Positions 28,665 to 37,482 of a stretch of 64,000 bases of DNA are shown here, piece after piece. The position numbers and the translations under genes are program-made. Source of the DNA: Massilia yuzhufengensis (lineage in GTDB: Bacteria; Pseudomonadota; Gammaproteobacteria; Burkholderiales; Burkholderiaceae_D); NCBI RefSeq assembly GCF_900112225.1, contig NZ_FOLD01000018.1, positions 49,376-113,375 of the forward strand, read 5' to 3'. Below the pieces are notes generated by a model, which was not told where the DNA came from, searched no databases, and worked only from the letters and a program-made list of their open reading frames with translations. Within the stretch, counting starts at the first letter, position 1. Each line of letters opens with the position of its first letter.

Positions 28665-30200
28665 CTACGCCTTGTTTGGCTGCGGTTGCGGCTGCGGCTG
28701 CGGCGGTGGCCCGCACTCCGGCCGCTGGGCCATCAGCGCCTTCGCCTTCTCCATGTCGCCGCTGGCCGCCACGCGTTCGGCCATCATGGTCTTGGCCACG
28801 CACACCTGGCTGTTGGCGCGCGCCTTGTCGTCGCGCGCTTGTTCCAGCAGTTCCTTTTCGTCGATCTTGCCCAGGAAGTGGCGGGCGACCGGCGAGGGCC
28901 ACTGGTCGTTGTCGTCGCGCGCGAAGGTCTTTTCCAGGTCGGCCCTGGCGGCCTCGCCCTCGCCCAGGTGCAGGCGCGCGAGATACAGCCACAGGGCGGC
29001 GCTGCGGTCGCCCGGCAGCTTTTCCAGGCCCAGGCGCAGGTGGCGCGCGGCGTGGGCGTACTGGCGCCGCGGCATGTGGCCACGCCCGATGAAGAAGTTG
29101 GCGAAGGGGTTGTTGCCGGCGGCGGCGCGGTCGAGCCAGGTCTTGGCCTGTACCGGGTCGCGCGCCACGCCCTGGCCGCTGCGGTACAGCTGCCACAGCA
29201 TCATCTGGGCGTCGGTGTTGTCGGCGTCGGCCTCCTGCTGGATCCAGGCCTCGATGCCGCGCCGCTGTCCCAGCGGCTCGCCGCCGATGTAGCTGATGTA
29301 GAGTTTTTCCTGGCTCATGGCGAACAGCACCCGGTGTGCGCGCAGGAAGTCCACGCCGAGCAGCACATCGATGTCGTGCAGGTCGGCGTCGATCACGCCG
29401 ACGCGCGCATTGCGGATGGTCTCGGCGCCCAGTTGCAGGGTGTCGAACACGGTTACCCAGCGCGCCACCCGGGACTCGCCGACGCCGGCGCTGTAGCCGG
29501 CGCGCTCGACGCCGGGCGCGTCGAGCTTCAGGCCGGCGCGCTTGGCGGCATTGAGCGTGACCACGGTGGTGGAGGCGCCGCTGTCGATGATGGCGTTGAG
29601 CTTCTTGCCGTTCAGGAGCACCGTGAAGTGGGGATTCGGGCTGCGGCTGTAGCTGCGCTCGAAGGGCAGGACGACGGCTTCCGGATCCCAGTAGGCCAGG
29701 AAATCCTTGCGGCAGTCGACCGGCCGGAAGAAGCGGATCTGCTTTTCGGCCAGCGAGAATTCGAGGTCGGCCTGCAGCAGGAAGGGCGCGCCCACGATGC
29801 CGTCGTAGGCCGGGGCGCTGCCGAAATCGTGGATCACCCTCAGGCTGCCCGGCCTGGAGGACACGGGACCGGCGCGGAATTCCTTGAAGCGGGTGTTGTA
29901 GATGCGGCTGTAGCCGCCCACGCCCATGACGCTGGTGCCGGTATTCCACAGCGTCATGGCGCGCGGCTCGGTCCCGGTGCGCGTGAGTGCGGTGTCGCTG
30001 GCGCCGGTATCGACCAGCAGGGTCGCCGGCGTGCCATTGAGCGAGCCTTCCATGGTCAGCTCGAGCCCAGGCCCGGTATAGCGCAAGGGCACGCTGGCGA
30101 CGTTCACGTACTTGCAGCCCTTGGCGGACGCCTCCTGCTGCGCATGGGCGGGGAAGGTGGCGAGCAGGGCAGCGCAGGCGAGCAGGTGGGAGAGTTTCAT
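28665..30200 (-). CDS. Exported protein with two retropepsin-like aspartic protease domains and Sel1/TPR-like C-terminus (paralogue)
   Basis: I place the start at 30200 (MKLSHLLACAALLATFPAHA, a clean signal peptide), giving 511 residues. The upstream extension covers repeat DNA. The first motif is LLVDTGASDTAL (D64). The second is AIIDSGASTTVV (D207), where Ser replaces Thr of DTG, still an active variant in pepsin-like enzymes. The shared ALTRTGTE and FLRAHRVLFAMSQ segments show it is a duplicate of the gene at 26504-28042. The C-terminus is helical repeats ending in a Pro/Gln tail (PQPQPQPQPN). Confidence 0.82.
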   Translation of the reverse strand: MKLSHLLACAALLATFPAHAQQEASAKGCKYVNVASVPLRYTGPGLELTMEGSLNGTPATLLVDTGASDTALTRTGTEPRAMTLWNTGTSVMGVGGYSRIYNTRFKEFRAGPVSSRPGSLRVIHDFGSAPAYDGIVGAPFLLQADLEFSLAEKQIRFFRPVDCRKDFLAYWDPEAVVLPFERSYSRSPNPHFTVLLNGKKLNAIIDSGASTTVVTLNAAKRAGLKLDAPGVERAGYSAGVGESRVARWVTVFDTLQLGAETIRNARVGVIDADLHDIDVLLGVDFLRAHRVLFAMSQEKLYISYIGGEPLGQRRGIEAWIQQEADADNTDAQMMLWQLYRSGQGVARDPVQAKTWLDRAAAGNNPFANFFIGRGHMPRRQYAHAARHLRLGLEKLPGDRSAALWLYLARLHLGEGEAARADLEKTFARDDNDQWPSPVARHFLGKIDEKELLEQARDDKARANSQVCVAKTMMAERVAASGDMEKAKALMAQRPECGPPPQPQPQPQPNKA

Positions 30201-30283
30201 CCGAACATTGTCATGGCTGGATACAGCTTTTGACAATGCGGCCGGCATAAACGAGGCGCGCGCGCTTCCTTCGTTAACGTAAA

Positions 30284-30399
30284 AACGTCGTTCCGGCGGA
30301 GGCCGGAACAATGCCACAGGCATTGTTCCGCCCAAGTTCTGATCGCGCTATTGAAACGCTTGCAACATTAGGTTCCGGCCTGCGCCGGAACGACGTGCA
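30284..30399. repeat. Extragenic palindromic repeats, family A, one with inserted hairpin
   Basis: The forward copy (30284-30339) has stem GTTCCGGC / GCCGGAAC, but before the CCCAAGTT tail an extra hairpin AACAATGCC ACA GGCATTGTT is inserted. A reverse copy with stem GTTCCGGC / GCCGGAAC follows at 30370-30399. Confidence 0.85.
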
Positions 30400-30446
30400 T
30401 ATTGAAACTAACTGAACAGCATTAGAGCGCGCAGGCTCCCCTTGGT

Positions 30447-31091
30447 TTACTCGTCCGGCGCCAGCGCCAGCGAATCCGGCGTGGCGGGCGCGGCCGATGC
30501 GCCGGCGACCTCGAGCGCCGCTTGCTGCTGCGCGACCTTGCCGCCGGCCTGCGAGCGGCCATGCGGCTGCCTCAGGTAACGGGCACTATGGCGCCGTTCC
30601 CCGTGCGGGCCCTTGGCGGGCCAGGTGATGAAGCGCGACAGCTCCTGCAGGGCCCGCTGGTAGACATCGCGCTTGAACTCGATGACCACGTCCAGCGGCA
30701 CCCAGTAGTCGTGCCAGCGCCAGGCGTCGAACTCGGGATGGTCGGTCAGGCGCAGGTTGACGTCGTTATCGCGCGCCACCATGCGCAGCAGGAACCAGAT
30801 CTGCTTCTGGCCACGGTAGTGGCCGCGGATCTCGCGCTTGATGAAGTGGTCGGGCACTTCATAGCGCAGCCAGTCGCGGGTTCGCCCCACGATCTTGACA
30901 TGTTCCTGGCGCAAGCCGATTTCTTCCTCGAGCTCACGGTACATCGCCTGTTCCGGCGTCTCGCCGTATTTGATTCCCCCTTGCGGAAATTGCCACGAGT
31001 GCTCGCGCACCCGCTTGCCCCACCACACCTCGTTGTTGGCGTTCAGCAGGATGATGCCGACGTTGGGGCGAAACCCTTCACGATCGAGCAT
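30447..31091 (-). CDS. rppH: RNA pyrophosphohydrolase (Nudix)
   Basis: Removes pyrophosphate from the 5' end of mRNA and so starts decay. The Nudix box is complete: [20 protein letters not shown], followed by IGL, near residues 38-60. The N-terminus [15 protein letters not shown] and the [18 protein letters not shown] segment match RppH/NudH. At 214 residues it is longer than E. coli RppH (176); the extra residues form a charged, Ala-rich C-terminal tail, common in Burkholderiales. It is divergent from proS, an arrangement usual in betaproteobacteria. Confidence 0.94.
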   Translation of the reverse strand: MLDREGFRPNVGIILLNANNEVWWGKRVREHSWQFPQGGIKYGETPEQAMYRELEEEIGLRQEHVKIVGRTRDWLRYEVPDHFIKREIRGHYRGQKQIWFLLRMVARDNDVNLRLTDHPEFDAWRWHDYWVPLDVVIEFKRDVYQRALQELSRFITWPAKGPHGERRHSARYLRQPHGRSQAGGKVAQQQAALEVAGASAAPATPDSLALAPDE

Positions 31092-31295
31092 AAGTGCACC
31101 TCGAAACTTTCTGCCGGCCGTACGATCCTTATATTTTTACCCACAAATTGCCATTACCACCTTGCCGGCGAGTTGCCGACGGAGCGGGTGCTGCGTGTTC
31201 CGGACCCATTTGTAGAAAGATTGGACGCATCAGCCAGCTAATCCTTTAAAATTAGGTCGATTATAACTCTCTCTTTTTAAAAAGAATTCACGGAT

Positions 31296-33014
31296 ATGCG
31301 CGCCTCACGATTTTTTATTTCAACTCTTAAAGAAGCGCCTTCCGACGCCGAAATCGTCAGCCACCAGTTGATGATGCGCGCCGGGATGATCAAGCGCCTC
31401 GGTTCGGGGATCTACACCTACATGCCGACCGGCCTGCGCATCATCCGCAAGGTCGAAGGCATCATCCGTGAAGAAATGAACCGCGCAGGCGCGATCGAGC
31501 TCTTGATGCCGCTCGTGCAGCCGGCCGAACTGTGGCAGGAGACTGGCCGCTGGGACAAGATGGGCCCGGAACTGATGCGCGTCAAAGACCGCCACGGCCG
31601 TGAATTCGCGATCCAGCCCACCTCGGAAGAAGTCATCACCGACGTCGTGCGTTCGGAAATCAAATCCTACCGCCAGCTGCCGGTCAACTTCTATCACATC
31701 CAGACCAAGTTCCGCGACGAGCGCCGCCCGCGCTTCGGCCTGATGCGCGGCCGCGAGTTCACCATGAAAGATGCCTACTCGTTCGACCGCGACGTGGCCG
31801 GCATGCAGGCCTCGTACCAGAACATGTTCGACGCCTACACCCGCGTGTTCAACCGCTTCGGCCTGAAATTCCGCGCGGTGGCGGCCGACAACGGCGCCAT
31901 CGGCGGCACCGGCTCGCATGAATTCCACGTCATCGCCAGCACCGGCGAAGACGCGCTGGTGTACTGCAAGGAGTCGGACTACGCGGCCAATATGGAAGCG
32001 GCCGAAGCGCTGGCGATCGGCGAGCGCCTCGCTGCCGCCCAGGCGCTCACCAAGACTTCTACCCCTGGCAAGACCAAGTGCGAAGCCGTGGCAGAACTCT
32101 TGAACATCCCGCTGCAGCAGCACGTCAAGAGCATCGCCCTGACGGTGGAAAACGAGGGCAAGAAGACCTATTTCCTGCTGCTGCTGCGCGCCGACCATGA
32201 ACTCAACGAGATCAAAGTCTCGAAAGTGGCGGGCCTGAAGGACTTCCGCTTCTCGACCGAAGCGGAGATCCAGGACGTGTATGGCACCGTGCCGGGCTAT
32301 CTTGGCCCGATCGGCGCGAAGCTGCCCCTCACCGTGGTGGCCGACCGCACCGTGGCCAACATGGCCGACTTCGTCTGCGGCGCCAACGAGCTTGATTTCC
32401 ACTTCACGGGCGCCAACTGGGGCCGCGACGTGGCCGAGCCGATCGTGGCCGACCTGCGCAATGTGGTCGAAGGCGACGCTTCGCCGGACGGCAAGGGCGT
32501 GCTCGCCATCGAACGCGGCATCGAAGTGGGCCACGTGTTCCAGCTCGGGACCGCCTACTCGGAAGCCATGGGCGCCACCTTCCTCGACGAAAACGGCAAG
32601 CCGGCCCCGCTGCAGATGGGCTGCTACGGCATCGGCGTGACCCGCATCCTGGGCGCGGCCATCGAGCAGAACTTCGACGACAAGGGCATCGTCTGGCCGG
32701 ACGCCATCGCACCCTTCGAGCTGGTGCTGTGCCCGATGGGCATGGACCGCAGCGAGATGGTCAAGGAACAGGTCGAGAAGCTGTATGCCGAGCTGATGGC
32801 GGCTGGCGTCGACGTGATCGTCGACGACCGCGGCCTGCGTCCGGGCGCCATGTTCTCGGATTGGGAACTGATCGGCGTGCCGCACCGCGTCGTGATCGGC
32901 GAGCGTGGCCTGAAGGAAGGCAACCTGGAATACCAGGGCCGCCGCGACGACGCCGCCACCAGCGTGCCGGTCGACGGCATGGTCGCCTTCATCAAGGGCA
33001 AGCTGGGCAAGTGA
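31296..33014 (+). CDS. proS: Prolyl-tRNA synthetase
   Basis: Charges tRNA-Pro. The 572 residues match the bacterial-type enzyme with an editing (INS) domain inserted between class II motifs 2 and 3. Motif 2 is in [17 protein letters not shown] and motif 3 is in [14 protein letters not shown]. The anticodon-binding domain is at the C-terminus ([20 protein letters not shown]). The sequence [15 protein letters not shown] is the standard start. The next gene's GTG start overlaps the TGA stop. Confidence 0.96.
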   Translation: MRASRFFISTLKEAPSDAEIVSHQLMMRAGMIKRLGSGIYTYMPTGLRIIRKVEGIIREEMNRAGAIELLMPLVQPAELWQETGRWDKMGPELMRVKDRHGREFAIQPTSEEVITDVVRSEIKSYRQLPVNFYHIQTKFRDERRPRFGLMRGREFTMKDAYSFDRDVAGMQASYQNMFDAYTRVFNRFGLKFRAVAADNGAIGGTGSHEFHVIASTGEDALVYCKESDYAANMEAAEALAIGERLAAAQALTKTSTPGKTKCEAVAELLNIPLQQHVKSIALTVENEGKKTYFLLLLRADHELNEIKVSKVAGLKDFRFSTEAEIQDVYGTVPGYLGPIGAKLPLTVVADRTVANMADFVCGANELDFHFTGANWGRDVAEPIVADLRNVVEGDASPDGKGVLAIERGIEVGHVFQLGTAYSEAMGATFLDENGKPAPLQMGCYGIGVTRILGAAIEQNFDDKGIVWPDAIAPFELVLCPMGMDRSEMVKEQVEKLYAELMAAGVDVIVDDRGLRPGAMFSDWELIGVPHRVVIGERGLKEGNLEYQGRRDDAATSVPVDGMVAFIKGKLGK

Positions 33015-33637
33015 ACCTCGTCACGCTGGTTCCCTGGACGTGCAGCGTGCTGCTGGCCGCCGGGCTGATGCTCGGCGGGTCGGCGCACGCCGGCAACCAG
33101 AAGGAAGAGGCGATGGCCGATTCCGTGCGCCTGGCCCTGGCCAACGCCATCCGCGACAGCCGCCCCCCGAAGCCGGTGCTGCGCGACGACGCCACCCGGG
33201 TGCGCTACCAGGCCTGGTTCGGCGAGATGTCGCGCCGCCTGGCCAAGCGCATCCCCGACGAACAGGGCCGCACCGAGTTCCTCGAAGTCGCCTGGTACGA
33301 GTCGACCCGCGCCGGGCTCGACCCGGGCCTGGTGCTGGGCCTGATCCAGGTCGAGTCGGCCTACCGCAAGTACGCCATCTCGATCGCCGGCGCGCGCGGC
33401 TACATGCAGGTGATGCCCTTCTGGACCAAGGTCATCGGCGACGCCGACCGCCGCAAGCTGTTCCACATGCAAACCAACCTGCGCTACGGCTGCTCGATCC
33501 TGCGCATGTACATCGACATGGAACAAGGCAACCTCTACCTCGCCCTCGGCCGCTACAACGGCAGCCGCGGCAAACCGCAATACCCGAACGCCGTGCTGTC
33601 GGCGTGGAAGAAGTGGGAATTCAAGCCTGGCGTTTGA
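33011..33637 (+). CDS. Lytic transglycosylase, SLT domain
   Basis: I choose the GTG at 33011, which overlaps the proS stop codon (GTGA), giving 208 residues with a signal-peptide-like N-terminus ([20 protein letters not shown]). The SLT domain from about residue 90 has the catalytic glutamate in [19 protein letters not shown], then [11 protein letters not shown] and [13 protein letters not shown]. It cleaves peptidoglycan in the periplasm. The overlap implies translational coupling to proS, an unusual partner. The upstream in-frame extension inside proS is not protein-like. Confidence 0.88.
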   Translation: MNLVTLVPWTCSVLLAAGLMLGGSAHAGNQKEEAMADSVRLALANAIRDSRPPKPVLRDDATRVRYQAWFGEMSRRLAKRIPDEQGRTEFLEVAWYESTRAGLDPGLVLGLIQVESAYRKYAISIAGARGYMQVMPFWTKVIGDADRRKLFHMQTNLRYGCSILRMYIDMEQGNLYLALGRYNGSRGKPQYPNAVLSAWKKWEFKPGV

Positions 33638-33682
33638 CCTACTGCTTCAACCGCCCGCTACGGCACTATCTTCGTTAGCCTC

Positions 33683-33742
33683 AAGACCGTCGTACGCGCC
33701 ACTGGCGCCTACGACTTCCCGCGCAGGCGGGAACCCAAGTTC
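33683..33742. repeat. Extragenic palindromic repeat, family A, with nested hairpin
   Basis: The forward element is split: CCGTCGT is followed by the hairpin GTACGCGCC ACT GGCGCCTAC, then the main stem TTCCCGC / GCGGGAA and the tail CCCAAGTT. It is nearly identical to the copy at 39606-39665. Confidence 0.85.
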
Positions 33743-33825
33743 TGCCAACAATCCCGCAACATTTCACCCCGCCATATGCACTTGGCAAGGTGTAAACTCT
33801 CCGCTTCCCCAACGTAGAGGTTTTC

Positions 33826-35283
33826 ATGCGATTGTCCACCCTCGCCAGCGCCGTCCTGATCGCCACGCTGGCCGGCTGCGCCTCCGCGCCGCCGCCTTCC
33901 CAGTCCATTCCCACCCAGGCAAACACCGACCAGCGCGCCAAGAACGTCATCTTCTTCCTCGGCGACGGCCTCGGCCTGAACACCCTCACCGCCGCCCGCA
34001 TCTTCCACGCCGGCGAAGAAGGCCAGCTCACCATCGACCGCCTGCCCGAATCGGCCTTCGTCAAGACCTTCTCGAACGACGCCATGGTGACCGACAGCGC
34101 GGCCGGCATGGCCGCCTACATGACCGGGGTAAAACACAATAACGGCGTGATCTCGATGTCGGCCGGCACCCGATCGGTCGCCCCCGCCAAGGACGCCAAC
34201 GGCAACGCGCTGCTTAGTCGCTGCGAGAACGGCGCACCCGCCGCCACCCTGCTGGAACTGGCAAGACGCCGCGGCATGGCGCTGGGCGTGGTCACCAACA
34301 CCAGCGTCACCGACGCCACGCCGGCATCGAGCTACGGGCACGGCTGCCACCGCAAGCTCGAAACCGACTTCGCGGCCATGCTGGTGCCCGGCGGCGCCGG
34401 CTACAACGCCGCCCTCGGCTCGCGCGGCCTGGACGTGCTGTTCGGCGGCGGCGCCCAGTTCTTCACCCCGTTCGCGCGCGGCGGCAAGCGCGCCGACAAC
34501 CGCGACCTGCTGGCCGAATTGAGCGCCCAAGGCTTCCGCGTGGTGTCCGACACGGCCGGCTTCAACGCACTGGCCCACACTGCGCAGCAGCCGGCCATCG
34601 GCCTGTTCGCCCCCAACCACATGGACTACGACGCCGTGCGCAAGCCGGCCAGCCAGCCGAGCCTGACCGACATGACGCGCAAGGCCATCGACCTGCTGGC
34701 GCCGCACGCAGGCAGCGCCGGCAAGGGCTTCTTCCTGGTGGTCGAGGGCGGCCTGATCGACCACGCGCTGCACGCCACCCTCGGCAAGCGCGCGCTGCAG
34801 GAAACCGTCTCGTTCAACGACGCCATGCAGGCCGCGCTGGACAAAATGGAAGCGCTCGACCCGGGCCTGAAGAACACCCTCATCGTCTCCACCGCCGACC
34901 ATGACCACACGCTGCTCCTGAACGGCTACACGGTCCGCACCGGCAAGACCACGCCCACCAATCCGGGCGTGCTCGGCCTGGTGCGCAACCTGGACGGCAG
35001 CCCCAAGCTCGACAAGGCGGGCCGCCCGTTCACCATCATCGGATTCGGCACCGGCGAGAACCGCGTCAACGGCAGCCGCGGCAGCCAGCCGGCACTCACC
35101 GACGACATCGTGACGCGCGACGACTACCACCAGGAAGCGGTCGTGCGCACCCGCACCGGGGCCGAGACCCACGGCGGGACCGACGTCTATCTCGGCGCCA
35201 CCGGCGCCGGCGCGGAGCTGTTCCGCGGCACCATCGACAACACCCGCGTCTTTGGCCTGATCAAGACCGCGGCCGGCTTGTAA
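33826..35283 (+). CDS. Alkaline phosphatase, probable lipoprotein
   Basis: A 485-residue PhoA-family phosphatase. The first metal site is FFLGDGLGLNT and the nucleophile is the serine in VTDSAAGMAAYMTG. Later metal ligands are in ADHDHTLLL and in the C-terminal ETHGGTDV. The N-terminus has a lipobox (ATLAGC, Cys 18), so it is probably anchored to the membrane rather than free in the periplasm. The second phosphatase gene starts 14 bases downstream. No recognisable Pho box was seen upstream, so phosphate control is not shown by the sequence. Confidence 0.9.
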   Translation: MRLSTLASAVLIATLAGCASAPPPSQSIPTQANTDQRAKNVIFFLGDGLGLNTLTAARIFHAGEEGQLTIDRLPESAFVKTFSNDAMVTDSAAGMAAYMTGVKHNNGVISMSAGTRSVAPAKDANGNALLSRCENGAPAATLLELARRRGMALGVVTNTSVTDATPASSYGHGCHRKLETDFAAMLVPGGAGYNAALGSRGLDVLFGGGAQFFTPFARGGKRADNRDLLAELSAQGFRVVSDTAGFNALAHTAQQPAIGLFAPNHMDYDAVRKPASQPSLTDMTRKAIDLLAPHAGSAGKGFFLVVEGGLIDHALHATLGKRALQETVSFNDAMQAALDKMEALDPGLKNTLIVSTADHDHTLLLNGYTVRTGKTTPTNPGVLGLVRNLDGSPKLDKAGRPFTIIGFGTGENRVNGSRGSQPALTDDIVTRDDYHQEAVVRTRTGAETHGGTDVYLGATGAGAELFRGTIDNTRVFGLIKTAAGL

Positions 35284-35297
35284 GAACAGGAATGCAC

Positions 35298-36668
35298 ATG
35301 AAAAAGCGACTTCCCCTGCTGCTGGCAGCGACCGTGTTCAGCGCCAGCGCCATCGCCGCGCCCAAGGCGAAGAACATCATCTTCTTCCTCGGCGACGGCA
35401 TGGGCCCGACCACCATCACCGCCGCGCGCATCTACAGGCATGGCGAGGACGGCCTCTTGAGCTTCGAGCGGCTCGAGCGCACCGCGCGCATCAAGACCTA
35501 TTCGAACGACTTCCAGACCACCGACAGCGCGCCCTCGATGGGCGCCTACATGACCGGCGTGAAGATCAACCAGGACGGCATCTCGATGAAGGATGCCAGG
35601 GCCATCGACCCGCTCAAGGACGCCAACGGCAACCAGACGCTCGACCAGTGCGGCGACAACAACGGCAGCATCGCCCCGACCATCCTGGAACTGGCCAAGG
35701 CACGGGGCAAGGCCGTGGGCGCCGTGACCACCACCGAACTGACCCACGCGACCCCGGCCTCGACCTTCTCGCACGTGTGCCACCGCGACGCGGCCTACAC
35801 CATCGCGCGCCAGCTGGTGCCGGGCGGGGCGGGCTACAACCCGGCGCTGGGCGATGGTGTCGACGTGCTGATGGGCGGCGGGCGCCACCACTTCACGCCC
35901 TACGACAAGGCCGGCAATCCCCAGGGCCGCGCCGACGGACGCGACCTGCTGGCCGAGCTGGCGGCGCAGGGCTATGCGGTGGCCAACACCCGCGCCGGCA
36001 TGATGTCGGCGCGGCCGGGCCGCAAGTTCGTCGGCATCTACAGCGCGGACGACCACATGGACTACGCGCTGGCGCGCCGTCCCGAACAGCCGACCCTGGG
36101 CGAGATGGCCTTGAAGGCGATCGACCTGCTGTCGAAGGACCCGGACGGCTTCTTCCTGATGGTCGAAGGCGGCAAGATCGACCACGCCCTGCACGACAAC
36201 AACGCGAAAAACGCACTGGCCGACACGGTGGCGTTTGATGAAGCGATCCAGGCGGCGATCGAGCGCATGCGCGCGCTCGACCCTGGCCTGGAAAACACCC
36301 TGGTCGTCGTCACCGCCGACCATGACCACACCATGGTGCTCAGCGGCTACCCGAAGCGCGGCAGCAAGGTGCTCGACATCGTGCACGACTACGCCAATGG
36401 CCAGCCAAAAAAGGACGCCGACGGCAAGAGCTTCACGGCCCTCGTCTTCGGCAACGGCAAGGTCCGCCCTGACGTGCGCACCGACGTGGACAGCGCGGTG
36501 GCGCTGGGCGACAAGTACCAGCAGGAAGCCGGCGTGCATACGGTCTACGAGTCGCACGGGGGCGGGGATGTGAAGCTGTATGCGGTGGGTGCGGGCTCGG
36601 CGCCGTTCAAGGGGACGATCGAGAATACGCAGGTGTTTCACTTGATGAAGGCGGCGGCGGGCTTGTAA
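35298..36668 (+). CDS. Alkaline phosphatase, periplasmic
   Basis: I prefer the ATG at 35298 because CAGGA lies six bases upstream; the ATG at 35292 adds two residues only. The 456-residue protein has a standard signal peptide (KKRLPLLLAATVFSASAIAA). The active-site serine is in TTDSAPSMGAYMTG, metal sites are FFLGDGMGPTT and ADHDHTMVL, and the ending has YESHGGGDVKLYAVG. It is a clear paralogue of the gene just upstream, but with a cleavable signal instead of a lipobox. The two probably act in tandem in phosphate scavenging. Confidence 0.92.
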   Translation: MKKRLPLLLAATVFSASAIAAPKAKNIIFFLGDGMGPTTITAARIYRHGEDGLLSFERLERTARIKTYSNDFQTTDSAPSMGAYMTGVKINQDGISMKDARAIDPLKDANGNQTLDQCGDNNGSIAPTILELAKARGKAVGAVTTTELTHATPASTFSHVCHRDAAYTIARQLVPGGAGYNPALGDGVDVLMGGGRHHFTPYDKAGNPQGRADGRDLLAELAAQGYAVANTRAGMMSARPGRKFVGIYSADDHMDYALARRPEQPTLGEMALKAIDLLSKDPDGFFLMVEGGKIDHALHDNNAKNALADTVAFDEAIQAAIERMRALDPGLENTLVVVTADHDHTMVLSGYPKRGSKVLDIVHDYANGQPKKDADGKSFTALVFGNGKVRPDVRTDVDSAVALGDKYQQEAGVHTVYESHGGGDVKLYAVGAGSAPFKGTIENTQVFHLMKAAAGL

Positions 36669-36707
36669 TCGAAGCCGCGCATGCCGCGTCACGGCCAGGC
36701 TAAACCA

Positions 36708-36737
36708 ACGTCGTCCCGGCCTGCGCCGGGACGACGG
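36708..36737. repeat. Extragenic palindromic repeat, family A, symmetric variant
   Basis: CGTCGTCCCGGC CTGC GCCGGGACGACG. Here both flanks are CGTCGT/ACGACG, so the whole unit is one palindrome and lacks the CCCAAGTT side. Confidence 0.85.
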
Positions 36738-36791
36738 ATCATCTGTTTGAGGGAAGAGGAAGCACTCCCATCTGCATGCAGGACGCCGCCC

Positions 36792-36820
36792 AAAAACAAA
36801 AAGCCCCGTCACCGGGGCTT
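36792..36820 (-). terminator. Rho-independent terminator of the SWIB-domain gene
   Basis: On the minus strand the stem is AAGCCCCG / CGGGGCTT with loop GTGA, then TTTGTTTTTG. Confidence 0.9.
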
Positions 36821-36854
36821 TCTGCATTCAGGCAACTGGACAGCCGGCCAGTGC

Positions 36855-37250
36855 TTACTTCAGGTGATCCGAAATGAGCTTGGTCATTTCGAACATCGAG
36901 ACCTGGGCCTTGCCACCGAAGACGACTTTCAGCTTGTCGTCCGCGTTGATCATGCGGCGGTTCTCTGGATCCTGCAGGTTTTCTTTCTTGATGTAGTCCC
37001 AGACTTTCTTGGTGACTTCGGTACGTGGCAGCGGCTTGTTGCCCACGACTGCCGCCAGGTCACCCGATGGGGTCATCTCTTTCATGAAAGCGGCGTTAGG
37101 CTTGCGTGCAGCGGCCGGTTTGGCTGCTGGTTTCGCTGCTGCCTTTGCTGGAGCTGCTGCTTTTTTTGCTGCAGGCTTGGCCGCTGCAGCAGGCTTGGCG
37201 GCCGCTGCTTTCTTGGCTGGCGCTGCGGTGGATTTTTTGGCTGTTGCCAT
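36855..37250 (-). CDS. SWIB/MDM2-domain protein with Lys/Ala/Pro-rich N-terminus
   Basis: A 131-residue basic protein. Residues 1-52 are a histone H1-like repeat of Lys, Ala and Pro (PAAKKAAAKPAA type). Residues 53-131 are a SWIB domain: FMKEMTPSGDLAAVVG, PLPRTEVTKKVWDYIKKENL, and the closing MFEMTKLISDHLK. SWIB domains occur in eukaryotic chromatin remodellers and, in bacteria, mainly in small proteins fused to topoisomerase I or to basic tails. It probably binds DNA and may act in chromosome topology; the precise role is unknown. The composition of its tail matches that of the protein at 55.7 kb. Confidence 0.9.
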   Translation of the reverse strand: MATAKKSTAAPAKKAAAAKPAAAAKPAAKKAAAPAKAAAKPAAKPAAARKPNAAFMKEMTPSGDLAAVVGNKPLPRTEVTKKVWDYIKKENLQDPENRRMINADDKLKVVFGGKAQVSMFEMTKLISDHLK

Positions 37251-37428
37251 CTTCGAGCCTCCTAAACGAACACAGGGAAAGTTGCGCTATTGACGCACGG
37301 GCTTATATTGGTGGCGTTTTACTGTTCATGCAAGTCTTTTTCGAAATTTTTTCATTCTTATAAGGCCCGAAATGCGAGCTGTCGCACACTAGCGCCGCTT
37401 CAATTGAAAAAACCGTGACCTGGATAGA

Positions 37429-37462
37429 CAAAAACCGCGCAAGGCCAGTGCCCGCGCGGTTT
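37429..37462 (-). terminator. Rho-independent terminator of ffh
   Basis: On the minus strand: stem AACCGCGC / GCGCGGTT around a 14-base loop, followed by TTTGTC. It lies just after the ffh stop. Confidence 0.75.
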
Positions 37463-37482
37463 CCCTGGACGTGGCAGTGCGC

